A stretch of 64,000 nucleotides of DNA from Paenarthrobacter nitroguajacolicus (lineage in GTDB: Bacteria > Actinomycetota > Actinomycetes > Actinomycetales > Micrococcaceae): contig NZ_JAQPPK010000021.1 in NCBI RefSeq assembly GCF_029952445.1, positions 26,749 through 90,748 of the forward strand, read 5' to 3'. The notes under the pieces were generated by a model, which did no database searches, was not told where the DNA came from, and saw nothing but the letters and a program-made list of their open reading frames with translations. The translations under genes were made by a program, and so were the position numbers. Shown here piece by piece: positions 43,429-52,033 of this stretch (position 1 is the first letter of the stretch; each line of letters begins with the position of its first letter).

Positions 43429-44952
43429 CTAGGACTCCAGGGAAAGCCTGATCATGGTCCAGCTCACGGGCGGAAGCCCGGCGGTGAGGCTGCCGCCGTC
43501 GAGCTTTACACTGACGTTTTCGGACGGCAGGACCGACGTCGAATCGTCGGCCGTCGCCTGCCAATACGGGTCCTTGTTCGTGTAGGTCACCGCTTCGATC
43601 ACGCCGCTTGCGTTCAAGCCTCCGACAGCGGCCTGCAGGGTCAGCGCGTCAGTTGCCGACCGGTTCACGGCGAACACCACGGCCTCGTTGGCGACGGCGT
43701 CATACGTGGCCACTGCTGACAAGGCGCTGAATCCGGCTGTCTTCTCGCTGCTGAGCGCGGGCGACTCGACGGCCACGTTCAGGACCTCGCCCGAGGCGTG
43801 CTCTGAGGTGAGTGCGAACGGGTGGAAGGTTGTCTGCTTCCAGGCACGGCCGCCGGGCTCGGTCATGATCGGTGCGATCACGTTGACCAGCTGGGCAAGG
43901 CTCGCTGAATGGACGCGGTCGGTATTGCGCAGCAGGGTGATCAGGAGATCTCCCACCACCACGGCGTCGGCCACCGTGTAGCGGTCCTCAAGGAGTACCG
44001 GCGCAACCGGCCAGTCATCGCCGGTGGGGGCCTTGGACTCGTCGCGGGTCATGTGCCAGACGTTCCACTCATCGAACGAAATGTTGACCTGTTTCTTGGA
44101 CTTGGTGGCCGACTTCACGTGGTCGATGTGCGAGACGATGTCCTTGATGAACGCTTCCATCCGGTGCCCGGCGGACAGGTGTTCCTGCAGGTTACCGAAG
44201 TCCTCGAAGTACTGGTGCGCGGAGATCAGGTCAACCAGTTCGTACGTCTCATTGAGGACCACTCGCTCCCACTCGCCGAAGGTAGGCATGTCCGGGCCGG
44301 AACTTCCGCAGGCAACCAGCTCCAGGTCCGGATTCACCATGCGCATGGCCCGTGCAGTTTCGGCGGCCACGCGGGCGTATTCGGTGGCCGTTTTGTGGCC
44401 AATCTGCCAGAACCCGTCCATTTCGTTTCCCAGGCACCACATGGTGATGTTGTGCGGCTCAACGGCCCCGTTGGCCTTGCGCTGCTCGGAAAGTGCGGTG
44501 CCGCCCTTGATGGTGGAGTACTCCAGCAGGTCCAGGGCTTCCTGCGTTCCCCTGGTTCCCAGGTTCACGGCCATCATCGGTTCGGCTCCGGCCTTCTCCG
44601 ACCATTTGGCGAACTCGTCCACGCCCACCAGGTTGGGGTCGCTGGAGTGCCACGCGAGATCCAGGCGGGTGGGGCGGTTTTCCTTGGGGCCAACGCCATC
44701 CTCCCAGCGGTAGCCCGACACGAAGTTACCGCCCGGGTAGCGGACTGTGGAGACACCCAGTTCCTTGGTGAGCTCCAGGACGTCCGTGCGGAATCCGTCC
44801 TCGTCAGCCTTGGGGTGCTCCGGCTCGAAGATGCCCGTGTAGACGCAGCGGCCCAGGTGCTCAACGAAAGCCCCGAAGGTCTTCCTCCGGACGGGTCCGG
44901 TGACGAACGCGGCGTCGATGGTGATCTTGGCGGTGTTGTTCTGGTCTCCCAA
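43429..44952 (-). CDS. alpha-L-arabinofuranosidase, GH51
   Basis: Retaining glycosidase releasing terminal L-arabinofuranose from arabinoxylan or arabinan; 507 residues, typical for GH51. RKTFGAFVEHLGRCVYTGIF (about 18), YPGGNFVSGYRWEDGVGP, the acid/base Glu in WCLGNEMDG (about 180) and the nucleophile in ISFDEWNVW (about 295) are visible. No signal peptide, so it is intracellular and acts on imported oligosaccharides. I chose TTG 44952 because AAGGA lies 7 nt upstream; longer in-frame extensions are non-homologous-looking. A LacI-type operator lies about 50 bp upstream. Confidence 0.92.
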   Translation of the reverse strand: MGDQNNTAKITIDAAFVTGPVRRKTFGAFVEHLGRCVYTGIFEPEHPKADEDGFRTDVLELTKELGVSTVRYPGGNFVSGYRWEDGVGPKENRPTRLDLAWHSSDPNLVGVDEFAKWSEKAGAEPMMAVNLGTRGTQEALDLLEYSTIKGGTALSEQRKANGAVEPHNITMWCLGNEMDGFWQIGHKTATEYARVAAETARAMRMVNPDLELVACGSSGPDMPTFGEWERVVLNETYELVDLISAHQYFEDFGNLQEHLSAGHRMEAFIKDIVSHIDHVKSATKSKKQVNISFDEWNVWHMTRDESKAPTGDDWPVAPVLLEDRYTVADAVVVGDLLITLLRNTDRVHSASLAQLVNVIAPIMTEPGGRAWKQTTFHPFALTSEHASGEVLNVAVESPALSSEKTAGFSALSAVATYDAVANEAVVFAVNRSATDALTLQAAVGGLNASGVIEAVTYTNKDPYWQATADDSTSVLPSENVSVKLDGGSLTAGLPPVSWTMIRLSLES

Positions 44953-44998
44953 AGCGTGGGTCCTTGTCTGCTGGGTTGTTCCGGGGTGTACGAGTCGA

Positions 44999-45016
44999 TT
45001 TACAACGTTATAGAAA
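44999..45016. promoter_or_regulatory. LacI-type operator upstream of GH51 gene
   Basis: TTTACAACGTTATAGAAA is CG-centred and near-palindromic, about 50 bp upstream of the arabinofuranosidase start, as expected for LacI-family repressors of pentose-glycan genes. Confidence 0.55.
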
Positions 45017-45135
45017 CCATGCTGTAGGTGTATTGGTGGCGAGTCAAGAGATTTCTTTCTCTGCGGCTCCGGACATGCGCGATGGATCGGCGTGCGTGAA
45101 AGCCCGTGCCAAGACGGCACGCATAGGCTGGTGGC

Positions 45136-45756
45136 ATGTCACAGCCGAACGTCGGAGCCGCCTACTCGGCGCGATCCGCGGAATACACCCGACTCTTCGG
45201 CTCCATCGACAGCACGCACGCAGACGATCGCTCGCTGGTTCAGGAATGGGCCTCTCGACTCAGTGGAAAAGTCATCGACGCCGGCTGCGGGCCAGGGCAG
45301 TGGGCCGGCTACCTCCGCTCGCTGGGCACCGAGGTTGAGGGCGTTGACCAGGTTCCGGAATTCATCGCAACGGCCCGGGAGCGCCATCCGGAGATCCCAT
45401 TCACGCTGGGACGCCTCGAGGAGCTACCAGCAGCCAACCAATCACTCGCCGGGATACTCGCCTGGTACTCGGTGATCCATACGCCACCCCAGGATCTGGG
45501 CAACGTCCTTGCCGAATTCGCCCGATGCCTCGAACCGGGAGGCAGCCTGCTCCTGGGCTTTTTCGAAGGCGACGCCGTGGAGGAATTCCCGCACGCCGTG
45601 GCACCCGCCTACTTCTGGCCTGTGGAGGAGATGTCCGCCCGATTCCAGGGTGCTGGTTTTGCGGTGGCCAGCACGCACTCGCGGAGGGATCCCGGAGTCC
45701 GCCCGCACGGCGCCATGGTTGCGGTGCGGCGCATCAGGCCCGCCCCTGTTCGCTGA
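45136..45756 (+). CDS. class I SAM-dependent methyltransferase
   Basis: Methyltransferase of 206 residues. The SAM-binding motif VIDAGCGPGQWAGYLRSLG (about 46) and the acidic VEGVDQVPEFI (motif II) are present, with LAGILAWYSVIHTPPQDL as motif IV. Substrate unknown. Divergent from the GH51 gene and convergent with the decayed lipoprotein copy. Confidence 0.85.
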   Translation: MSQPNVGAAYSARSAEYTRLFGSIDSTHADDRSLVQEWASRLSGKVIDAGCGPGQWAGYLRSLGTEVEGVDQVPEFIATARERHPEIPFTLGRLEELPAANQSLAGILAWYSVIHTPPQDLGNVLAEFARCLEPGGSLLLGFFEGDAVEEFPHAVAPAYFWPVEEMSARFQGAGFAVASTHSRRDPGVRPHGAMVAVRRIRPAPVR

Positions 45757-45826
45757 GATCTCCCTGTGAGCGGCGAGTGCGACGAACAAACCCCGGAGTG
45801 GGCAAGGAGGCGCCGCTACCGTCCCA

Positions 45827-46418
45827 CTACTTGCTTGTCGGAGCGGGAGTGGCGCTTGCATCCTGTCTGTCCAGCTCTTCGTAGATTGCACTGAGGTCTC
45901 CGACGACGCAGGCGCTGCCCATCTCCAGACCGAAGCCTTTGATGTTGGCGGTGAAGGAGACAAGGTGTCCGCCGTTCTCATCGGCGTAGAGGCGGATGAG
46001 ACCTGGGTCCAGGGGGTTCGTTTCCGTGCGGGCGGTAAAGCCCTTGGATTCCCAGAACGTTTTGACGACGTTGACTGATGGCTCCAAGTCGAGGTTTTCC
46101 ATGGTTTGGCTCAAGACAATGTAGTTCACGCCGTCTTTGCCCGTCAGGTGTTCTGCAGCCCATGTTTCGAGCGCCCGTATCGACCCACCCCTGCGGCCCG
46201 ATGACTTTTTGGGTTTCGACTTTGAAGGCGTGCAGGTCGGCGAGGGCTTGTTTTAGTTCTTCAATTTGGGCTCAAACGGTTGCGGGATCGCTGGGGTTGT
46301 TTGAGCCGTTCATGGGGTTCTCCGTCGTGGGCGTGCAAGCGCTCAGTGCAATGGCCGCGCCAGCCAATGCAGCGAGTATGCGCATGGCCTTTGGACGTGT
46401 GTCGTGTTCATAGGGCAT
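45827..46418 (-). pseudogene. decayed copy of the downstream lipoprotein gene
   Basis: Colinear with the intact lipoprotein gene at 46500-47129: lipobox region ILAALAGAAIALSACTPTTENPMN and the C-terminal half NYIVLSQTMENLDLEPSVNVVK are nearly the same. The AAA lysine codon of the intact copy after DPATV is TGA here (46272-46274). A run of substitutions with a net one-base insertion around 46142-46205 breaks the frame. Two pieces remain open, 45827-46129 and the signal region. Recent tandem duplication followed by inactivation is the simplest reading. Confidence 0.85.
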
Positions 46419-46499
46419 GAGGTTCGCTCTTTCCGGAAACTGTTCCAAGCCCACGCACTCCATCACGACGCAACACAGACCGTTGGCGCAACAGACTGC

Positions 46500-47129
46500 T
46501 TACTTCGTAGACGGAGAAGCACTGGAGCCGGAAGGGAGCCCATAAATCTCGGGATACAGCTCTTTGTAAATTGCGTTTTGGTCTCCGGCGACGCAGGCGC
46601 TGTCCATCTCCAGGCCGGAGCCTTTGATGTTGGCGGTGAAGGACACAAGGTGTCCGCCGTTCTCGTCGGCATAGAGGCGGATGAGACCCGGGTCCAAGGG
46701 GTTCGTTTCCGTGCGGGTGGTAAAGCCCTTGGACTCCCAGAACGCTTTGACGACGTTGACTGATGGCTCCAAGTCGAGGTTTTCCATGGTTTGGCTCAAG
46801 ACAATGTAGTTCACGCCGTCTTTGCCATCACTGGTGGTGCAGGCGCTGTTGCGGGTTCCCTTGTCGGCCCAGGCCTGGGGCCCGATGACTTTCTGTGTTT
46901 CGACTTTGAAGGCGTGCAGGTCCGCGAGGGCTTGTTTTAGTTCTTCGACCTGGGCTTTAACGGTTGCGGGGTCACTGGGGCTGCCTGAGCGGTTCATGGG
47001 GTTCTCCGTGGTGGGTGTGCACGCGCTTAGAGCAATGGCTGCGCAGAACAGGGCCGCGAGTATGCGGATGGCCTTTTGTCTAGCCCTGGGTTGATGGGTC
47101 ATGCGGTTCACTCTTCCCGTGTTGTTCAT
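46500..47129 (-). CDS. small lipoprotein, possible immunity partner
   Basis: Predicted lipoprotein of 209 residues: n-region KAIRILAALFCAAIALSAC with lipobox LSA-C, then an extracytoplasmic domain (VEELKQALADLHAFKVETQKVI ... DGVNYIVLSQTMENL ... GGHLVSFTANIKGSGLEM). ATG 47129 overlaps the TGA of the hydrolase gene (ATGA), so the two are translationally coupled; ATG 47102 is an alternative start. No family recognised with confidence. Coupling to a putative secreted hydrolase suggests a surface-tethered inhibitor/immunity role (inference). Confidence 0.8.
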   Translation of the reverse strand: MNNTGRVNRMTHQPRARQKAIRILAALFCAAIALSACTPTTENPMNRSGSPSDPATVKAQVEELKQALADLHAFKVETQKVIGPQAWADKGTRNSACTTSDGKDGVNYIVLSQTMENLDLEPSVNVVKAFWESKGFTTRTETNPLDPGLIRLYADENGGHLVSFTANIKGSGLEMDSACVAGDQNAIYKELYPEIYGLPSGSSASPSTK

Positions 47130-49147
47130 CGGCCAGCAAATCCAACGGGAGGCGACATAGGCCGCGCGCCTTGCAGGATTCGTTCTCCGTTGCCAGTTGT
47201 TGTGAGGGCAGCTTCGTACAGGGCGGTCGTTCCTTTGTCCAGGTAGCCGTAGCCGTCGCCGTCTTTTCTGTGTACCAGTGAGTTGTGTTCGGTGGTGCCT
47301 TGATAAAGGGTCCCGTCAATCGTGGCTTCTTCAGAGGAGAACACTTTCGCGCCGAAGGCTTCCATGCGCGGATCCTGGCGTAAAAAGCGTCCCATTTGGG
47401 CCAGACCGTCGCCGTCAGCGTGGCTGGCGTACACCTGCCCGGTAGGTACATGAAGTTCTCCGGTGTTCTGGATCTCCTTTTCTATGCCGGCCGAGGCAAG
47501 CATCGTGAAGGAGGCGACATTCAACTCCGCGGCGGCAAGGGCATTGGACGTCACGGTCGTCCCGTAGGAGTGGCCCAGGATGTGAAGGGTCTCCGGGGTC
47601 CTGTTGCCAAAGCTCGCTCTGACGGCATTGAAACCCCGAAGGTCCGCGACGAATCGTTCAGAACCGACACGGGCGGCATCGCCGCTGTTCACGGTCGGGA
47701 CAGTCGGCGGGTCGTAATTGATCCACGCCACCACCGCAAAGGACTTACCCGCGTCGTTCAGGCTTTGCCGCGACTGGAGGTTCGCGGCATTTGTTGCCCA
47801 GTCATTGAAACCGCTTTGAGGGGTTATGTTCATGCCGGATACAGCGTAGGTAACGTTGTCAGCTGTGTCCGGGTTACCCGCAGAGACCTGCGCCTTGGGC
47901 GAGCCATGGGTGAGATCGAATCCGAGCAGGACGGCATCGCCTGTGGCTCCGGCGTTGACAAGAGCCCCACGGATCCCGTCAAGTGCCCGCTGCTGCGTTT
48001 GCAGGTTCGTCCAGTTCGGGTTGGTTATGGACTCTCCCGTGCCGATGCGCAGGAGTTGAGGCGTTTTGGCCAGTTCGGCGTTGATGCGTTCCTGCTCGGT
48101 GAAGAGGCGTATCCGGTTGGCTTCATTCCGAGCAGTCGCGGTGACCCCGTTCAGGTTCCCGATGATCCCCGGGAAGGCCTTGATCAGAAGCTTCTGACTG
48201 GCACCGCATTCGGTTGCTCCCTGAGAGACTGTCTGGCCGAGACCAACCCACCACTGGGCTATCACTACAGGGTCCAACCCTGGTTGTTCGAGGAGCCCCC
48301 GAAGTCGGCCTTTGTTAGCAGGGGCGGCAAGCCAGGCTTCAAGTTGCGTGGCATTCAGGGCGCCGATGTCGTTCAAGCTGACCTGCCCTGTTGGCGCGTA
48401 CTGTATGAGGGCGCTGTTAAGCATGGCGTCAGTCATGGAGCCGCTGCAGGCCTTTTCGAACGCCGTGGCGATCTGTTCAAGCCAGGCCGCGTCGGCGGTG
48501 TTCTCGGTCAGAAGTTGCTCGAGGCCGGACACGAACGTGACACTGCCGCAGTTCACCCAGGAACACGCTGCGGTGAACTCACTCCACGCGTTCCGGATTC
48601 TTCCCAGCTCCGCGTCCAGGATGTTCGTAGAAGCGCGGGATTGGAACACGAATTCGCGCAGCTTCCCAGGATCCGCCGAGCTGGTTCCCCCTCCCGAACC
48701 ACCGGCGAACCGGACACGTTCGCTCGCAGAAAACACCGCTGAAATCGTCGGTGCAGCGATCGGGAATTCCATGGGCATCGGATCACTCAACGGGGTCAGG
48801 AAGGACTGAAACTCTTGTTCACGGGCCTCGGCGCGGTGCCGCCAGTCGGTGAGCCTCTTTAGCCGGGACTTCTCCTGCTGGGCACGCAGCTTCGCTTCCC
48901 GGACGTCCTCCGCCAGACCCGCGAGAACACCGGCTAGATGGCCGCGATCGTTGGCCCTGATAGCACAGGCCTCGGCGAACAAGCGTGCATAGCCGCCCCT
49001 GAAGTCCCCCACCGCATAATCCATGGCACCGCCCACGAATCCGCCCTCCCCACGCAGTGCCTCATCCGCGGAATCAGCAGCGGTGATCAAAGCGTCGGCT
49101 GCGCCGTCGTCGAAAGCAATCTCCACCGCCGCATCAAAGGCCCCCAC
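47126..49147 (-). CDS. large alpha/beta hydrolase (DUF1023 family) with helical N-terminus
   Basis: Protein of 673 residues. The N-terminal ~120 residues are helical with Ala/Gly/Glu-rich heptad-like pattern (DFRGGYARLFAEACAIRANDRGHLAG), recalling WXG100/LXG targeting regions of type VII secretion substrates but without a clean WxG. A long middle region follows. The C-terminal ~250 residues form an alpha/beta hydrolase of the DUF1023 type, with nucleophile HILGHSYGTTVTS (about 557) and a candidate His in TTEHNSLVH. GTG 49147 has AGGGG upstream. It is coupled to a lipoprotein gene, next to tRNA-Lys. Confidence 0.75.
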   Translation of the reverse strand: MGAFDAAVEIAFDDGAADALITAADSADEALRGEGGFVGGAMDYAVGDFRGGYARLFAEACAIRANDRGHLAGVLAGLAEDVREAKLRAQQEKSRLKRLTDWRHRAEAREQEFQSFLTPLSDPMPMEFPIAAPTISAVFSASERVRFAGGSGGGTSSADPGKLREFVFQSRASTNILDAELGRIRNAWSEFTAACSWVNCGSVTFVSGLEQLLTENTADAAWLEQIATAFEKACSGSMTDAMLNSALIQYAPTGQVSLNDIGALNATQLEAWLAAPANKGRLRGLLEQPGLDPVVIAQWWVGLGQTVSQGATECGASQKLLIKAFPGIIGNLNGVTATARNEANRIRLFTEQERINAELAKTPQLLRIGTGESITNPNWTNLQTQQRALDGIRGALVNAGATGDAVLLGFDLTHGSPKAQVSAGNPDTADNVTYAVSGMNITPQSGFNDWATNAANLQSRQSLNDAGKSFAVVAWINYDPPTVPTVNSGDAARVGSERFVADLRGFNAVRASFGNRTPETLHILGHSYGTTVTSNALAAAELNVASFTMLASAGIEKEIQNTGELHVPTGQVYASHADGDGLAQMGRFLRQDPRMEAFGAKVFSSEEATIDGTLYQGTTEHNSLVHRKDGDGYGYLDKGTTALYEAALTTTGNGERILQGARPMSPPVGFAGR

Positions 49148-49225
49148 GCCAGAATCCCCTCATCAGTAGTTAATCCATCGAATAGTCTAACCGATGATCA
49201 CCAGAGCGTGTCCTTGGCCATGAAA

Positions 49226-49262
49226 CAAAAAACAGGCCGGAGACTCAACGTCTCCGGCCTGT
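49226..49262 (-). terminator. Rho-independent terminator of tRNA-Lys
   Basis: On the minus strand, ACAGGCCGGAGAC (49250-49262) pairs with GTCTCCGGCCTGT (49232-49244) around a 5-nt loop, followed by TTTTTTG. It starts 10 nt past the tRNA 3' end. Confidence 0.9.
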
Positions 49263-49271
49263 CCAGGAGGG

Positions 49272-49344
49272 TGGGCCCTGTGGGGATCGAACCCACGACC
49301 CACGGATTAAAAGTCCGATGCTCTACCAACTGAGCTAAAGGCCC
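49272..49344 (-). tRNA. tRNA-Lys(UUU)
   Basis: 73 nt on the minus strand. The acceptor stem GGGCCTT pairs with AGGGCCC (one G-U); D-arm AGCTCAGTTGGTAGAGC; anticodon loop CTTTTAA with anticodon TTT at 49309-49311; T-loop GGTTCGATCC. The CCA end is not encoded (A73 is followed by CCC). Confidence 0.97.
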
Positions 49345-49410
49345 TCCAGCTGTTGAAACAGCCATGAATACTGTACCCCAAGCTCAAGCCCACCAAGGAA
49401 CCCAAGCCGT

Positions 49411-49459
49411 CGCGCGCCGTCGTCACCTTCTTTGAAGGAGAACTCGACGACGGCGCGCG
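49411..49459. repeat. 14-bp-arm inverted repeat
   Basis: CGCGCGCCGTCGTC (49411-49424) pairs perfectly with 49446-49459. The interval contains a nested CCTTC/GAAGG. It lies in the 237-bp space between the tRNA gene and the hypothetical gene at 49582. Purpose unknown; it is not flanked by a T-run. Confidence 0.6.
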
Positions 49460-49581
49460 GCAGCACCGGCGCGTCGGCGCACCGACGAGGGCAAAGTGGG
49501 TGGTGAAGGCCCGACCCGGCAACAACAGCAGCCAAGCAACCGTTACTCGACCCCATCAGGGCACAGGAGTACGGTGAACTC

Positions 49582-50241
49582 ATGAGCGAACAGCCAGGAT
49601 CACGTGCGTACGGCGGAGCAAACAGGCACCACAAGCCCAAGCCCTTCGCGCCCATCGATTTCGAACCGTTCGCCGGTGGGGCAGATCCCGCGCGGGTGTC
49701 GGAGGCAGCACACCTGGCCGCCCAGGCCCTGGTCAAGCGGGGGCGTGACAGCGACGATCCGAAAGTCACGCGCCGGCTGGTAAAACTGGCCGACGAGCAA
49801 GGCCTGGACGCCATCGCCGAGATGTGGGCCGAAAGCCCCGCCCGCAGCCTGCCCGGAGCACTCTGGAGGCTGTACGCCCTCCGCGCCGCCACCATCCAGA
49901 GCCCGGAGCGCATCTCCGTCTACTTCAGGGCCGGCCGCGATACCGCGCAGGTTTCCAACGTGGTGGCGGGCGCCGCCGAACCGCCGGGAGCCGAGGAAAT
50001 GAAGACCATGGCGGACGCCATTTTGTCGGGTGCTTTCGACGGCGAGTTCGACGTCGCGCTGGAACGTTCCGCGGCCTTCTGCCGCGTGGTGGCGCTCGGC
50101 CAGGCGACCCTCGCCGACGGTGCCGAACACACCAACGAAGGCCACGCAAGCAAGCTCACCCGCAACTCCCACCAGTTGGTGAAAACAGCGGAAGACCTTG
50201 AGCACGCGGCCAATGCTTGGCGGCTGGGAGAGCTGGACTAA
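49582..50241 (+). CDS. conserved-looking hypothetical protein, 219 aa
   Basis: Cytosolic helical protein: basic N-terminus RHHKPKPFAPIDFEPFAGG, then AAHLAAQALVKRGRDSDDPKVTRRLVKLADEQGLDAIAEMW and a long helical C-terminus (RNSHQLVKTAEDLEHAANAWRLG). It looks like a member of an actinobacterial DNA-binding-protein-like hypothetical group, but no domain is firmly recognised. Codon use is typical for the genome. Divergent from the tRNA, convergent with the Ser-rich lipoprotein. The 50242-50475 gap after it holds no gene, only hairpins. Confidence 0.75.
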   Translation: MSEQPGSRAYGGANRHHKPKPFAPIDFEPFAGGADPARVSEAAHLAAQALVKRGRDSDDPKVTRRLVKLADEQGLDAIAEMWAESPARSLPGALWRLYALRAATIQSPERISVYFRAGRDTAQVSNVVAGAAEPPGAEEMKTMADAILSGAFDGEFDVALERSAAFCRVVALGQATLADGAEHTNEGHASKLTRNSHQLVKTAEDLEHAANAWRLGELD

Positions 50242-50431
50242 CGCGCAAAAAGGGCGAAACGTACCCACGTCGGACCCGGACTGTCAATGTTGACTTAGCC
50301 CGCCTGACGGTGAAAACTAAAGCTGGTGTCGAACCGCGAAACCCCCGGGCTTCAACTTATAGCCGCTTCGAGCGGCCTACCGCCGAGAGGCGTATCCGGT
50401 TCGGCACCATTTTTATGCCCGGACGCAGTTT

Positions 50432-50462
50432 GCCCGGGCCAGTCCTGGGACGACCCGGGCAG
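50432..50462. terminator. inverted repeat between convergent genes
   Basis: TGCCCGGG (50432-50439) pairs with CCCGGGCA (50455-50462), 13 bp beyond the end of the Ser-rich lipoprotein gene on its own strand. A smaller CCGCTTCGAGCGG hairpin lies about 70 bp upstream. Probable terminator, weaker than the long palindromes elsewhere. Confidence 0.45.
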
Positions 50463-50475
50463 CTGCGGCAGATAA

Positions 50476-51219
50476 CTACTTCAGTGTGACCGTGGTTTCA
50501 GCGGTTTCCTTCTTGTCGTGATCGAGGTCGCCGGCGGCGTCCTGCGGAGTCATGGTGGCGCTGATCTCAGCTTCCTTGCCCGCGGTGTAGGCGAAGTTCT
50601 CTGCGATGTTGAACGACTCACCCGGCTTCAGCACGAACGGGTCCTTCTCCTTGAGCTTGATGCCCGAGCTGCTGAGGCCGTGCTTCTCGAAACCGTCACT
50701 GCTGGAATCGGACGGCATTCCGCCAAGGTACTTCCAGTCCGTGTACTTGGCAGTCGGCGTCACCAAAGAGTGGCTCAACGGAATGTCCGCCGATGAGGTG
50801 TTGGTGACCACGTAGTTCACGTAGACGATCGGAGCGCCCTTCTTCAGCAGATTCTCCTTGGTCTCCTTGTCCACGAACATGCTGTCCTTGGAATTGACGT
50901 CCGTTGCTACTTGGAAGACGTCAACGGAGAAGCTGTCACCCTTCAGGCTTCCCAGCTTGTCGCCGGCATCTGAAATGGGAAGAGCCCAGGAAGCAACCTT
51001 GTAGGCGCCGGAAGAGGTGCCTTCCGAGGAGGGCGAGCTCGATGACGAGGACGAGGACGAGGTCGATGACGACGCCGACGGCGAGGCTGACGAAGAGGAG
51101 GACGACGGCGATTCGGAACCTCCCGCCGTCGAACTCGACGCGGCGGGGCCGCAGGCACTCAAGGCGAGCATCCCGGCAGCCGCCAAGCCGGTTATTTTCG
51201 CTACATTGTTGAAACGCAC
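50476..51219 (-). CDS. Ser-rich lipoprotein
   Basis: Predicted lipoprotein of 247 residues from GTG 51219 (GGGGGAA upstream). VAKITGLAAAGMLALSAC gives a lipobox LSA-C. It is followed by a ~45-residue serine-dominated low-complexity spacer and an extracytoplasmic beta-rich domain (VDVFQVATDVNSKDSMFVDKE ... IVYVNYVVTNTSSADIPL ... FVLKPGESFNIAENFAY), similar to DUF4352/DUF5067-like surface domains. Function unknown. The Ser run is a potential glycosylation or cell-wall-spanning linker. Confidence 0.8.
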   Translation of the reverse strand: MRFNNVAKITGLAAAGMLALSACGPAASSSTAGGSESPSSSSSSASPSASSSTSSSSSSSSSPSSEGTSSGAYKVASWALPISDAGDKLGSLKGDSFSVDVFQVATDVNSKDSMFVDKETKENLLKKGAPIVYVNYVVTNTSSADIPLSHSLVTPTAKYTDWKYLGGMPSDSSSDGFEKHGLSSSGIKLKEKDPFVLKPGESFNIAENFAYTAGKEAEISATMTPQDAAGDLDHDKKETAETTVTLK

Positions 51220-51414
51220 AATTCCCCCATTAATTGGATTAATTAATTGACTTGCCAAGTCTCACACGGCTGTGCAGCACCCGCGATGGGGACAACTTCC
51301 CGCAACCCTCCCGCGCGCATCCCGCACCCCTCTCCCGACCGGTAAAGTTGGGGACGAAACGGGTCGCGTCAAGTCAAGCGGTCCGCGCCCACCCGTCCCC
51401 AGCCCGGAAGCGAC

Positions 51415-52032
51415 ATGAAGCTGCGCCTTTTCCCCCAGGAACCTGCCGGGCTCGTATTGCTGGCACAGATGGCCGGCGTGATCGTGGCCGCCACCGGAAC
51501 CCTCTCCGAAATTCTCGGCGCCCCCGCGAGCGAGCACGAACGGCTTGCGGAGGAACTGCACGAGCACGAGTCCAAGTCCCTGGACCTGCACTTCGCGCTG
51601 CTGACCCATATGCGGACCAGCTTCGTGAATCCCCTCCCCCGCGAAGACATGTACACCCTCTCCCGCCACCTCAATGAGGCCATGGAGAAGCTGGATGCCG
51701 CCGGCGACCTCGTGGCAATCTACAAACTGGACCGGCTTCCCAAACGCGCGGCCGACCAACTGGAGATCATCAGCCGCCAGGCCGAGCTGACGGTGGACGC
51801 CATGCGGAAACTCGAAGACCTCGACGAGCTTGAGGACTACTGGATCGAAATCCTCAGGCTGACCAAACGGGCCGAACGCACCCACCGGATCTGGGTGGCC
51901 GAAATGCTCAAGGACATGAAGTCCACCCAGTACGCGCGGCACCGGGACATCGCCAACCAGCTGGTGGAAGTCACCAAGGACATGCGAAAGATCGCAACCC
52001 AGGTAGGCAGCATCATCGTCAAGGAATCCTGA
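51415..52032 (+). CDS. DUF47 (PhoU-like) protein
   Basis: All-helical PhoU-like protein of 205 residues that regulates the adjacent phosphate transporter. HLNEAMEKLDAAGDLVAIYKLDRLP (about 82) and EYDLDELEDYWIEILRLTKRAE-type helices with ELHEHESKSLDLHFALLTHMRTSF carry the acidic metal-binding pattern. It lies 1 nt ahead of the Pit gene, the usual DUF47-pit operon. Confidence 0.9.
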   Translation: MKLRLFPQEPAGLVLLAQMAGVIVAATGTLSEILGAPASEHERLAEELHEHESKSLDLHFALLTHMRTSFVNPLPREDMYTLSRHLNEAMEKLDAAGDLVAIYKLDRLPKRAADQLEIISRQAELTVDAMRKLEDLDELEDYWIEILRLTKRAERTHRIWVAEMLKDMKSTQYARHRDIANQLVEVTKDMRKIATQVGSIIVKES

Positions 52033-52033
52033 C

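Noticed and set aside
49272..49344. tRNA-Lys as an integration site for an island covering 45.8-49.2 kb
   Set aside because: No integrase and no duplicate of the tRNA 3' end was found in the window; base composition of the neighbouring genes is not clearly foreign.
49360..49560. Possible short coding remnant between tRNA-Lys and the next gene
   Set aside because: An open frame with reasonable codons exists but has no ATG/GTG start after its upstream stop and crosses a 14-bp-arm hairpin; evidence is insufficient for a gene.
50217..50489. 90-codon open frame overlapping the end of the 219-residue gene
   Set aside because: No ribosome site, unusual composition, and it runs into the convergent lipoprotein stop; the gap is better explained by terminator hairpins.
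51017..51250. Plus-strand Asp/Glu-rich open frame
   Set aside because: It is the complement of the Ser-rich spacer of the lipoprotein gene (TCG/TCC codons read as GAC/GAG).
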